Source of the DNA: Nostoc sp. CHAB 5836
Lineage (GTDB): Bacteria > Cyanobacteriota > Cyanobacteriia > Cyanobacteriales > Nostocaceae
Reading direction: 5' to 3'
Length of the DNA: 57,633 bases
Assembly: GCF_020829445.1 (NCBI RefSeq)
Contig: NZ_JAIVFV010000028.1
Coordinates: 1 to 57,633 of the forward strand
Position 1 is the first letter of the stretch, and each line of letters opens with the position of its first letter. The notes under the pieces were generated by a model that did not search any database, had not been told where the DNA came from, and saw only the letters and a program-made list of their open reading frames with translations. This document shows positions 17,511 through 26,217 of this stretch, piece by piece. A program made the translations under genes and the position numbers.

Positions 17511-18917
17511 GTGCTTGCCTGTAAACGTTCAGCTGTATTTCTAATTTGGGCTGTTCTACTGACTTCCTTAACAGCCTGTGCTAACAGTCCAGTTGCCAAA
17601 AACCTTGAAGAATCTTTGGCCGCAGATCCGAAACTGCAAAGCAATCCAGTTGTCTTTGGAGAATCTCAGGGTAACGATCTGCAAGCACAGCAAAAGGAAT
17701 CAACAGTTCAATTACCAGCCGATTTTCCCAAAGATATCCCCCTATATCCCAATGCCAAACTACAGGAAGTTACACCTGCTAGCGGCTCAGAAAACAGAGT
17801 CTCAACTCGTTGGTTGAGTTCTGACCCCAGCAACTTTATTGCTAGCTTTTATAGCAGCCAGTTTCAAACAAATAACTGGCAGGTTTTGCAACAGCCAACA
17901 GATGATGCAGGAAGTGCTTTTGAAGCACGTCGTAACGATTTGCTATTGAAGGTTTTCATTCAGCCTAAATCAGTCACTAACGCCACACCCAATCAACCCC
18001 AAACTGCCACTGAATTACTGATTGATTACGTACCCAATAGTACTGCAACGGCACAAAATACCCCAACTACAAATCTTAACGAAACTACTAACGCTGTTCC
18101 TCAACCAGGAGATTCCCAGTTTATTGGCCCGGTACCACCTGCAAACTTGGCACCCCAGGCACCAAACACCGCCAATAACCAAATAACTGCTACAGCAACA
18201 GCAGAATCTCAGGTATTCAACGATCTCAATAAGATACCGCAAGAATGGCGGCAACATATCCAAGACTTGGCTGCATTAGGTGTTTTGTCTTTAGAGCCAA
18301 AGACAACTAAAAGCAACTCTAATACTACAACTAACCAGTTTGAACCCAGTAAAATCGTCACACATCGGGAATATGCCCGTTGGCTAATTGCTGCTAACAA
18401 TGCCATGTATGCTAGTAATCCAGCGAAACAAATTCGTTTGGCATCAGAAAGTACTCAACCAGTTTTTAGTGATGTGTCGGCAAAAGACCCTGATTTTGCA
18501 GCAATTCAGGGATTAGCTGAAGCTGGGTTAATTCCCAGTCCTTTGTCTGGAGACTCTACAGTAGTTTTGTTTCGTCCTGATGCACCCCTAACGCGGGAAC
18601 AGTTACTGCTGTGGAAATTACCCCTAGATACTCGCCAAGCTTTACCTTCTGCTAACTTAGATGCGGTCAAACAAACCTGGGGTTTCCAAGATGCAGCGCG
18701 AATTGACCCCAAGGCTCTAAGAGCAGTGTTGGCTGATTACCAGAATGGCGAACAATCAAATATTCGGCGGGTGTTTGGTTATACGACTCTGTTTCAACCC
18801 AAAAAACCAGTAACTCGTGCTGAAGCTGCTACAGCTTTGTGGTATTTCGGCGCTCAAGGTGAGGGTGTGTCAGCTGCTGAGGCTTTGAAGTTAAAGCAAA
18901 GTTCAAATAATTCGTAA
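17511..18917 (+). CDS. SLH-domain lipoprotein
   Basis: A 468-residue protein starting at GTG 17511, since an in-frame TGA lies four codons upstream. The first 23 residues are a lipoprotein signal with lipobox LTAC at residues 20-23. A globular domain (about 65-175, LPADFPKDIPLYPNAKLQ...WLSSDPSNFIASFY) is followed by an Asn/Thr/Pro-rich linker and S-layer-homology-type repeats at about 235, 320 and 425 (FSDVSAKDPDFAAIQGLA; LFQPKKPVTRAEAATALWYF). It probably lies in the periplasm or outer membrane, linking to cell-wall polymer. No operon partner. Confidence 0.85.
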   Translation: MLACKRSAVFLIWAVLLTSLTACANSPVAKNLEESLAADPKLQSNPVVFGESQGNDLQAQQKESTVQLPADFPKDIPLYPNAKLQEVTPASGSENRVSTRWLSSDPSNFIASFYSSQFQTNNWQVLQQPTDDAGSAFEARRNDLLLKVFIQPKSVTNATPNQPQTATELLIDYVPNSTATAQNTPTTNLNETTNAVPQPGDSQFIGPVPPANLAPQAPNTANNQITATATAESQVFNDLNKIPQEWRQHIQDLAALGVLSLEPKTTKSNSNTTTNQFEPSKIVTHREYARWLIAANNAMYASNPAKQIRLASESTQPVFSDVSAKDPDFAAIQGLAEAGLIPSPLSGDSTVVLFRPDAPLTREQLLLWKLPLDTRQALPSANLDAVKQTWGFQDAARIDPKALRAVLADYQNGEQSNIRRVFGYTTLFQPKKPVTRAEAATALWYFGAQGEGVSAAEALKLKQSSNNS

Positions 18918-19428
18918 TACCTCGACTCCCTTAAGAGCGGGACGCACTCGCGTTCGACCGCGCTACTTGGGCTGCGCTCCAAAATGAATCACCTTTAGCT
19001 CAAGTTATGCCCGCGCAAAGTATAACTTGTACTGAGAGCATAAAAGTGGGCGATTTCCACCCTTTAGCATCTAAATTTTGCCATTGCTTTGTAATTTAGC
19101 TATTTTTTGTTAAGGAAAGATAAATCTAAGTACTTACAGCGTTTTTACCTGTGTTTGATGAATTTTTAAGGCATAGTTAAGTAAAACAACGCAAATTAAC
19201 TCAATAGAGGTACTTCGTTTTGAAGTAACTCAAAAGACAAGTTGTCAGATTATCGCCTCTTGATTAGGGATTTTGAAAAAAGAAATTATCCAAAATTATT
19301 TGTAAATTTTTCGGGGCGCAAGGTTTTGCGCCCCCAGTTCGCAAAGCCTCCCGCAGGGAAGGGATATTTTTTTAACTGGAAATCCCTGACTTTTAAACAG
19401 ACTAAGAAATACCACAGGTAAAACAAAT
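18918..19428. other. Gap with dispersed motif and strong hairpin
   Basis: The motif GGGACGCACTCGCGTTCGA (inverted relative to other copies) lies near 18930. A strong hairpin, GGGGCGCAA/TTGCGCCCC, occupies 19313-19334. The rest is AT-rich and non-coding, and presumably includes the promoter of the esterase gene. Confidence 0.5.
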
Positions 19429-20475
19429 ATGAAAAAACAAGCGATCGCAGTCGGATTTGTTCTATTTTCTTTCATGTTGCCGACCAAAGCCTCGGCTGCG
19501 AGTTTTAATCAGCTTTATGTATTTGGCGATAGTCTTTCCGACACAGGCAATATATACAATGCTAGTGGTCAAACATTCCCTCAAAGCCCACCTTACTTTG
19601 AAGGACGTTTTTCCAATGGGCCGATCTGGGTGGATTATCTCGGAGATCAACTAGGATTAAAGCCCACTTTATTGACTGATGTAGATTTGACAACTATTCC
19701 TCCCACACCAATTCCTACCCAAGGGATAAACTTCGCTTTCGGTGGTGCCAGCTCTGGTTTAGATAACGCTGTCTCTCCCAATCAAAATTTACCGGGAGTG
19801 CTGAAACAAGTCCTTAGTTTTGCTGGAACTCTGCAAGCAAACAATCAAACTGCTAATCCAGATGCACTTTATACATTGTGGGGAGGGGCGAATGATTTCT
19901 TTTTTCTTAATCCTGAAGATTCAGCCACGCCAATCAATAATATATCTCTGGCGTTGAATACTCTCGTAGGAGCCGGCGCGAAAAATATTTTGGTGTTTAA
20001 CTTGCCAGATTTAGGACAAGCACCAGGAGCTAAAATTGAAGGCCGCAACCCTACAACTCTTAGCAAATCAACTAGTGAGTTTAACTTGGGTTTAGCACAA
20101 ACTGTGAGATCTTTGAATCAAAACCCGAATCTCAACATCATCTCTATTGATACTAATTCTTTATTTTATCAGGCAAGACCATTCGGTTTTACTAATGTAA
20201 CCGAGTCTTGTCTATCTAGGTTAGATATATGTAACGCAGGTAACAACAAGTTTCTCTTCTGGGACGATTTGCACCCAACGACCACTGCTCATCAGGTGAT
20301 AGCAGAAACTGCATGGGCGGCGATTGAGGCTCAGTCTGTTCCTGAACCTTCAATAAACTTGGGGATTTTAGCTCTTGGTGCTTTTGGTGCGGTAGGAGTG
20401 CTGAGGCGTCAACAAAAAAAGTCAGCACTTATATCAGTAGGTCGAGTTGTTGACCGACAATTGTCTCATAAGTAG
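19429..20475 (+). CDS. PEP-CTERM GDSL/SGNH esterase-lipase
   Basis: A 348-residue exported hydrolase. The signal peptide covers about 1-23 (ending AS-A-A). GDSL block I is VFGDSLSDTGN with catalytic Ser35, block III is GGANDF, and block V is DDLHPT with the catalytic Asp and His. The C-terminus has the PEP-CTERM sorting signal: VPEP, a hydrophobic helix and RRQQKK. After that signal the protein continues about 17 unusual residues (SALISVGRVVDRQLSHK), and its stop codon TAG lies inside the M1 element that begins at 20470. The natural C-terminus may therefore have been altered by that insertion. Confidence 0.9.
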   Translation: MKKQAIAVGFVLFSFMLPTKASAASFNQLYVFGDSLSDTGNIYNASGQTFPQSPPYFEGRFSNGPIWVDYLGDQLGLKPTLLTDVDLTTIPPTPIPTQGINFAFGGASSGLDNAVSPNQNLPGVLKQVLSFAGTLQANNQTANPDALYTLWGGANDFFFLNPEDSATPINNISLALNTLVGAGAKNILVFNLPDLGQAPGAKIEGRNPTTLSKSTSEFNLGLAQTVRSLNQNPNLNIISIDTNSLFYQARPFGFTNVTESCLSRLDICNAGNNKFLFWDDLHPTTTAHQVIAETAWAAIEAQSVPEPSINLGILALGAFGAVGVLRRQQKKSALISVGRVVDRQLSHK

Positions 20476-20597
20476 AGCGACGCAAATAAAGCTAACTGGC
20501 TAAGGCTGTCGTCATTTGTCGAACAGAATTCTTCAAAAGGGTTTAAGGTGTATTTACGTTTCGTAATATAGTTTGGTTTATTCTTGCCGACTTAGTT
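20470..20597 (+). mobile_element. MITE-like element family M1, copy 3
   Basis: It runs from AAGTAGAGCGACGCAAATAAAGC to TTCTTGCCGACTTAGTT, with imperfect inverted ends of about 21 bp. The interior matches copies 2 and 4. Its bases 4-6 form the stop codon of the upstream esterase gene. Confidence 0.8.
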
Positions 20598-20823
20598 ACA
20601 ACAGTTGAAAAATAAACTAACTGTATTGATGTGGGATTACGATCGCTTATTTGAAATTATTGCTCACTTAGGAGCGATCGCAAACTGTATTGATTTGTTA
20701 AAAACTTTTGGCGAAACTGAGTTTGAGTGATATGTCGAGGCTTTGACTCGAAAGAGCGATCGTATATCAACCTAAAATAGCCAGAAAAAGGTCTTGCAAA
20801 TATTGTTTGCGTTATGCGTTCAA

Positions 20824-20916
20824 TAGACATCTGGTGAAATTAAATATGCGTTACCCGGAAACCTTGTAGAGACGTAGCACTGCTACGTCTCTACATTTTT
20901 TTCACTCCTATGTCTA
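20824..20916. mobile_element. MITE-like element family M5, copy 1
   Basis: The left end TAGACATCTGGTGAAA and right end TTTCACTCCTATGTCTA are inverted repeats. The centre is a long hairpin of TGTAGAGACGTAGCA against TGCTACGTCTCTACA. Related copies lie at 26130 and 43183. Confidence 0.8.
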
Positions 20917-21024
20917 ATATAGTTTTTAGTTCTCTTTCTATCCACCAAGGCGATGGTTTTTACACCTATTTGGCTAAATGCTTGATTTATGTCAAACTTG
21001 ACTATTGAGCAATACTTTTATCAA

Positions 21025-21096
21025 AGCCGATGATGGGATTTGAACCCACGGCCTGCTGATTACGAATCAGCTGCTCTACCACTGAGCCACATCGGC
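21025..21096 (-). tRNA. tRNA-Thr (anticodon CGU)
   Basis: On the minus strand the acceptor stem GCCGATG pairs with CATCGGC. The D arm is GCTCAGTGGTAGAGC, the anticodon stem GCTGA/TCAGC encloses the loop TTCGTAA with anticodon CGT, and the T arm contains GGTTCAAATCC. No CCA is encoded. This reads ACG threonine codons. Confidence 0.95.
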
Positions 21097-21129
21097 GTAC
21101 ACAATCTAAGAGTATAACATGATTTAATC

Positions 21130-21423
21130 ATGGCAGATCAAAATCCCAAAAATCGCTTTAACCCTGAACAATATGCCAGCCTCAAAGCAGAAATAGCTGC
21201 TCCTTATCGCGGCTTACGACAATTTATCTACATCGCTTTTGGTGCTTCTGGCTTGCTCGGCGCATTCGTCTTTTTTTTTCAAGTGCTTGCTGGACGGGAT
21301 GTTGAGAGTGCTTTGCCTAGTTTAGCTCTCCAAATAGGAATCGTTGCCCTAATGGTCTTCCTGTGGCGCTGGGAACAGCGTGGGCAACGACCCTCCCAAT
21401 CGGGTAAAAATCCTGATTCCTGA
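21130..21423 (+). CDS. DUF3493 membrane protein
   Basis: A 97-residue protein beginning NPKNRFNPEQYASLKAEIAAPYRGLRQFIYIAFGASG, the conserved part of DUF3493, with two membrane helices (about 35-53 and 65-80) and a short polar tail. In plants this domain forms the C-terminal part of LPA1, a photosystem II assembly factor; a photosynthetic role here is suggested only by that relation. It starts 34 bases from the divergently oriented tRNA gene. Confidence 0.82.
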   Translation: MADQNPKNRFNPEQYASLKAEIAAPYRGLRQFIYIAFGASGLLGAFVFFFQVLAGRDVESALPSLALQIGIVALMVFLWRWEQRGQRPSQSGKNPDS

Positions 21424-21555
21424 AGAGATAAATTTTATCTGTTAATTTTTACTAATGCTTTTATGAAGATTAAAATATCCAGAGATAAAAAATAAAAAAA
21501 TTATTAGGAAATTCCAAAAAGCAAAAATTTCTGAGAGACTAGAAATCGTTGAAAC

Positions 21556-21632
21556 GGGGTCAGCCAATATAAAGACCCTGACCATAAAACCAATCACATT
21601 CAAATGGGGTCAGCTGTATTTAAAGACCCCAA
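21556..21632. repeat. Two GGGGTCAGC...AAAGACCC hairpins
   Basis: GGGGTCAGC-N-TAT-N-TAAAGACCC occurs twice, 50 bases apart. Each can fold by pairing GGGTC with GACCC. The second is followed by AAATTTTATTTT. These are possible terminators after the DUF3493 gene, or a small local duplication. Confidence 0.5.
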
Positions 21633-21738
21633 ATTTTATTTTAAAAAAACCGAAAATTAATAAAACTCACATGAAACCTCATCTGAGTTGAGAACCGTAG
21701 TTTTTGCCCTCACCCTAAGTCCCTCCCCCAGATCTGTC

Positions 21739-21973
21739 TCAATATTGTTCGATTAAGAATATTCGTAGGTTGGGGAGCCACTGCGCCCTTGCGGTTAAGA
21801 GACTTGAACGCGAGTGCGTCTCCCCTTCTCCCACTCGTGAGAGGCTAGCGCCAAGGGAGAAGCACGTGGCGTTTGAGGAACGAAACCCAACATTTTCTTT
21901 CTCTTTGTTGGGTAACGCATTGCTCAACCCAACCTACAGATTTTTATTTTTACTCTTAACCGAACCGTATTGA
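21739..21973. mobile_element. MITE-like element family M3 with 8-bp target duplication
   Basis: The ends TCAATATTGTTCGATTAAG and CTTAACCGAACCGTATTGA are inverted repeats, flanked on both sides by GATCTGTC (21731-21738 and 21974-21981). Inside are the GTAGGTTGGG...AACCCAACCTAC inner repeat and an insertion carrying GAACGCGAGTGCGTCTCC, which makes this the longest copy (235 bp). Confidence 0.85.
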
Positions 21974-22154
21974 GATCTGTCCGAGGGACTTTGAAATTCT
22001 GGCTCCTGTTCTCCCAGATCTTGGAGAAGGGGTTAGGGGATGAGGGCAAATCCATTTGAAAAGGGTTGAACTACACAGAAGCGCTATGTGCCCCCAGAAG
22101 GTGTGATTTTAAGTTAACTTTAAATTTAAAGGTAGTTAAAGATGGGAAAAAATA

Positions 22155-22328
22155 ATGGATTTACAGACTATAAAAGAACGAATTGCCTCAGTTCAAAGTA
22201 AACGCGAGTACCTGTTAAGCCTACTGGAGCAACCAAACCTGGGAACTTTGAGAATTGATGTAAATCAGGCTTTGGAAGAACTGGATGAATTAATTGATGA
22301 ATTTAGACGCACTATTCCGGTAGAGTAG
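22155..22328 (+). CDS. Small helical protein, 57 aa
   Basis: ATG 22155 to TAG 22328 encodes a highly charged, all-helical protein: LQTIKERIASVQSKREYLLS, then VNQALEELDELIDEFRRTIPVE. The heptad spacing of Leu/Ile suggests a short coiled-coil hairpin that may dimerise. Codon use is ordinary for the organism and the frame is clean. I believe similar short proteins occur in related cyanobacteria. Function unknown. Confidence 0.65.
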   Translation: MDLQTIKERIASVQSKREYLLSLLEQPNLGTLRIDVNQALEELDELIDEFRRTIPVE

Positions 22329-22456
22329 AAATTATCAAAAACTGCGTCGGTCTAACCCTGAACTTCAGCTATATCGGCGCTTTTTACTACTATCATGCCC
22401 TCAAATGCCCAGAATTTAATTAAGCCTGAGTTGGCGAAGCAGCATATCTGTATCAT

Positions 22457-22873
22457 TTATCCTCCAACCGAACTATCTCCCGCACGCTGACCTAACTGTC
22501 TAACTAAGGCAATAAGTTCGCTTGTAGGTACATCTTTCTTGCAAATGTCATCAAAGCTAGACATTACCTTTGTCCCATGAAAATTTACGTCTTCCACTGA
22601 AGAGTAAGCAAGGATTTGAGTGTTTGGGGATATAGCTTTAATGTGACTAGACGCACTCCAGCCATCCATAACTGGCATTTGTAAATCTAAAACAATTACG
22701 TCAGGATGGCAACGTTTAACCATTTCTATAGCTTCTTCACCATTACTAGCTAAACCTACTACTTGAATATTTTCCTGACAAGAAAAAACTAATTGTAAGG
22801 TTAAACGGGTCAGTTCGTGGTCATCAACTACTAGAAGGCGCAAGGTAGAAAGCTCACAGGATAACATTAACAT
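22457..22873 (-). CDS. Stand-alone receiver-domain response regulator
   Basis: A 138-residue single receiver. RLLVVDDHELTR supplies the acidic pocket, DVIVLDLQMPVMDGW the phospho-acceptor Asp, AYSSVED the conserved Ser/Thr region, and DICKKD the Lys. There is no output domain, so it should act by protein contact, as CheY and Spo0F do. The N-terminus resembles NarL-type receivers and may be a shortened member of that group. No kinase is adjacent. Confidence 0.88.
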   Translation of the reverse strand: MLMLSCELSTLRLLVVDDHELTRLTLQLVFSCQENIQVVGLASNGEEAIEMVKRCHPDVIVLDLQMPVMDGWSASSHIKAISPNTQILAYSSVEDVNFHGTKVMSSFDDICKKDVPTSELIALVRQLGQRAGDSSVGG

Positions 22874-22979
22874 TGAGAGGAAAAACGAAATTATTTAGAA
22901 TAGCCTCTCTAGTTTATGGGAAGATGTGCCAGCACTAACTCTATCCTACGGTTGAATAACTTATATGAAAGGATGACAT

Positions 22980-23109
22980 CATGTCCGCTTCATTACTTAT
23001 TAAACCCAAAGAACTCCACCCCTTAATCCCCTCCCCGCTCTTCGGGAGGGGAGACGAAGCGCAGCTTTGGCTCTTTGCAGTGCAGTGACTGTGGGAATCA
23101 TAACTAATT
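22980..23109. other. Repeat-containing gap
   Basis: A GC-rich hairpin sequence (CTCCACCCCTTAATCCC, then CCCGCTCTTCGGGAGGGGAG) is similar to the one at 56905-56985. No gene is visible between 22874 and 23829; the gap also holds the elements at 23110 and 23335. Confidence 0.5.
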
Positions 23110-23238
23110 AAGTAGAGCGACGCAAATAAAGCTAACTAGCTAAGGCTGTCATTTGTCATTTGTCCTTCGTCATTTATAAGGGTTTAAGGTGTGTTTACGT
23201 TTCGTAATATAGTTTGGTTTATTCTTGCCGACTTACTT
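23110..23238 (+). mobile_element. MITE-like element family M1, copy 4
   Basis: Nearly identical to copy 3: it starts AAGTAGAGCGACGCAAATAAAGC and ends TTCTTGCCGACTTACTT. It is flanked by TA dinucleotides (TTA...TAT), which is compatible with TA target use but not proof of it. Confidence 0.8.
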
Positions 23239-23334
23239 ATGCTATGAAAAAAGTTTTTGCTGTATCAAGACAACCAAGTTGTGAATTTTAGATAAAGTCG
23301 AGCTTAGACAATTGCTCAAAAAATTCAAGTTCTC

Positions 23335-23524
23335 TAGGACTTACGCAACTGGCATATTATTTGGAGTTTGTAGTGAACGCGAGTGCGTCTCGTTGGCGCA
23401 GCCTAAGAAGAGAAGAGAGGACTAAAGTCTTCTTTCATCAGGGCTGTTCGCGGAGCGTTCCCGTAGGGTAGCCCTGACTACAAACTAAAAGCTTTTATTT
23501 TTTGTGACACTTGCGTAAGTCCTA
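23335..23524. mobile_element. MITE-like element family M4 (long form) with 5-bp target duplication
   Basis: TAGGACTTACGCAA and TTGCGTAAGTCCTA are perfect inverted ends. The direct repeat TTCTC flanks both sides. The interior carries GAACGCGAGTGCGTCTCG and GTTCGCGGAGCGTTCCCG, two small dispersed repeats found elsewhere. Confidence 0.85.
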
Positions 23525-23829
23525 TTCTCTAAAACAATACCTTCGCCAATTTACGAGAGTGGGTTGATGACGCTTGCACCATTAACTCGCTGTTCTCTGA
23601 GGTTTGGCAAAAACAATAAGTCCTAAAAATTCCTTTAAGGTTTACCACAAGGTTTTTTTTAACGTATTGCTTGCAGTATAAAGGTTCTGAGAGTCCCATC
23701 TACCTCAGAAGCTAAAGGTTTATGTATGGAGATTTTGCCAGTTTTTGCCAAAATTTTTCTAGGCTCTTATTTTGGCAAAGGTATTGCTAAAAATAACCAA
23801 GTTGAGTTAGTTGTCAAGGTCTAAATAAC

Positions 23830-26016
23830 TTATTTTTTATCAATCAAGTTTGAGGCTACACCACTTGAGCGTAATGCCATGTTCATAAGAATTTTTTGTG
23901 AATTAGCTTCTGGAGAATCATCATAGGGACGCCGTTGAATGTAAGTGCCATCGGCTTGTAATTCCCAAGCTTGGCGATTATCGGCCAGCATAATTCCCAT
24001 AATTTCTTGCAAATCTTTAGCAATATCCGGGTCTTTCACTGGGGTAATTACTTCGACTCGGCGATCTAAGTTGCGGCGCATCCAGTCGGCACTACCAATA
24101 TAGATTTCCTCCTGGGTATTGTTATGAAAATAAAAAACCCGAGAGTGTTCTAAAAAGCGACCAACAATGCTGATGATGCGAATGTTTTCACTGATGTCTT
24201 TGAGTCCTGGACGCAAACAACAAACGCCCCTGATAATTAAGTCGATTTGCACTCCGGCGCGGGAAGCTTCATATAAAGTGGCGATGATTTGTGGATCGAC
24301 TAGGGCATTCATTTTGGCAACAATCCGCCCAGAAAATCCATTTTGAACATTTTCGATTTCGCGGTGAATTAGTGCTAGAAAGCGATCGCGCATATTCACA
24401 GGCGCAACCAGCAACTCTCGATAAGACTTTTGCAGGGAGTATCCTGTCAAGAAATTAAATAAATCTGTGATGTCAGCACCCAATTCTTCACGGCAACTAA
24501 ACAATCCCAAATCTGTATACAGTCGCGCCGTTTTGGGGTTATAATTACCAGTGCCAATATGCACGTAGCGACGTATCCGGTCTTTTTCGCGCCGTACTAC
24601 CATGACGGTTTTACTGTGGGTTTTCAGCCCCACTAAACCATAGACAACATGAACTCCAACTCTTTCAAGTCGCTTTGCCCAGTAAATGTTGTTCTCCTCA
24701 TCAAATCGCGCCTTTAATTCCACCAGCACAGATATCTGCTTGCCATTTTCAGCAGCAGCAATTAAAGCGTTAACTATGGGCGAGTCGCCAGAAGTCCGGT
24801 AAAGGGTCATCTTGATGGCTAATACATTCGGATCGTAGGCAGCATGGGTAATAAAGCGCACCACTGTTGCCGAAAAGGATTGATAAGGATGGTGTACTAG
24901 CAAATCCTTTTCCCGAATCACAGCAAAAAAATCTTTTCCTTCGTCCGTTTCCAGTGCTTCTGGGTCTAAACTCGGTTCTCTCAGCCTTTGCAGGCGTAAT
25001 GGGACAACAGATTGGCGTGGTGGATCTTTGAGTTCTGGCAATGGTAAGGACATAAAGTACATTAAATCCCGCAGTCCTAAAAGACCATCTACCTCGTAAA
25101 CATCGCCATCTGTTAATTCCAAATCTTGCAATAATCGCGATCGCACTATTTCAGGAGTTTGGGATTGAATTTCTAGCCGGACTGGACTTCCACCTAGCCG
25201 GCGTTTTCGCAATTCCTGTTCGATCGCTAACAACAGATCATCTGCTTCATCTTCTTCTAAAACCAAATCGGCATCACGGGTAATGCGGAAGGGATGATAT
25301 TCTTGAATATTCATCCCTGGAAATAAAGATTCCAAATTATGAGCGATCGCCTGTTCTAAAGGTACACCGATCCAGTGGGCAGGTTTGTCGCTGTTTTGAT
25401 CTCTCAACTCAGGCGGTATCGGTAAAAATCGTGGTAGAACACTAGGGACTTTAACTCTGGCAAAGAATTCTTCTTCCGTGTCTGGATTTTTGACCACAAC
25501 AGCCAGATTCAGACTGAGATTAGAAATAAACGGAAAGGGATGACTAGGATCAACAGCCAGGGGAGTTAAAACTGGAAAGACTTGTTCCTCAAAATAACTG
25601 TTAAGATGAGTTCGCTGTTTTGGATTTAAATCTATGTAATCCAGGATATGGATACCGTGATTTACTAGTAGGGGACGCAGTACTTGCTCAAAATGTTGGT
25701 GCTGTTTCTTGACGTGAGGAGTGAGAGTAGACCGAATATCGTCCAATTGTTGTTGTGGTGTCCGACCATCGGGAGTTAACAGACTAACTTTCGCCTCTAC
25801 TTGTTGCTTTAAACCAGCAACCCGTACCATGAAAAACTCATCCAAGTTAGAGTTGAATATTCCCAAAAACTTCAGCCGTTCGAGAAGAGGCGTGCGATCG
25901 TCACAGGCTTCATGTAACACCCTGCCATTAAATTCTAGCCAGCTTAACTCTCGGTTAAGATAATATTGTGGATCGCTGAGATTAATAGGAGTAGCGCTTT
26001 TCTTAGATTTTGCCAT
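23830..26016 (-). CDS. ppk1: Polyphosphate kinase 1
   Basis: PPK1 reversibly polymerises the terminal phosphate of ATP into polyphosphate. From ATG 26016 (MAKSKK) the protein is 728 residues; the frame is open to 26046. The N domain has YYLNRELSWLEFNGRVLHEA and GIFNSNLDEFFMVRV. The catalytic core contains IKMTLYRTSGDSPIV, LVELKARFDEENNI, and the autophosphorylated His in YVHIGTGNYNPKTA. The second His/Arg region lies in ADWMRRNLDRRVE. No exopolyphosphatase gene is adjacent. Confidence 0.96.
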   Translation of the reverse strand: MAKSKKSATPINLSDPQYYLNRELSWLEFNGRVLHEACDDRTPLLERLKFLGIFNSNLDEFFMVRVAGLKQQVEAKVSLLTPDGRTPQQQLDDIRSTLTPHVKKQHQHFEQVLRPLLVNHGIHILDYIDLNPKQRTHLNSYFEEQVFPVLTPLAVDPSHPFPFISNLSLNLAVVVKNPDTEEEFFARVKVPSVLPRFLPIPPELRDQNSDKPAHWIGVPLEQAIAHNLESLFPGMNIQEYHPFRITRDADLVLEEDEADDLLLAIEQELRKRRLGGSPVRLEIQSQTPEIVRSRLLQDLELTDGDVYEVDGLLGLRDLMYFMSLPLPELKDPPRQSVVPLRLQRLREPSLDPEALETDEGKDFFAVIREKDLLVHHPYQSFSATVVRFITHAAYDPNVLAIKMTLYRTSGDSPIVNALIAAAENGKQISVLVELKARFDEENNIYWAKRLERVGVHVVYGLVGLKTHSKTVMVVRREKDRIRRYVHIGTGNYNPKTARLYTDLGLFSCREELGADITDLFNFLTGYSLQKSYRELLVAPVNMRDRFLALIHREIENVQNGFSGRIVAKMNALVDPQIIATLYEASRAGVQIDLIIRGVCCLRPGLKDISENIRIISIVGRFLEHSRVFYFHNNTQEEIYIGSADWMRRNLDRRVEVITPVKDPDIAKDLQEIMGIMLADNRQAWELQADGTYIQRRPYDDSPEANSQKILMNMALRSSGVASNLIDKK

Positions 26017-26129
26017 AATGACTAAAGGCAGGCAGGAGTAGCCCATTTAACTGGGGGATAATAAACATAATAAGTTAAATGGTGCATGGAGGCGAAGCAG
26101 CTTTTCGGGGAGGAAAAAGGGAACTTCAT

Positions 26130-26217
26130 TAGACATCTCCATAAATTAAATATGCGTTACCCAGAACCCTTGTAGAGACGTAGCAGTGCTACGTCTCTAC
26201 ATTTTTGGAGATGTCTA
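26130..26217. mobile_element. MITE-like element family M5, copy 2
   Basis: TAGACATCTCCA and TGGAGATGTCTA form the ends, with the TGTAGAGACGTAGCA hairpin inside. The last three bases (26215-26217), read on the minus strand, are the TAG stop of the usher-like gene. Confidence 0.8.
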
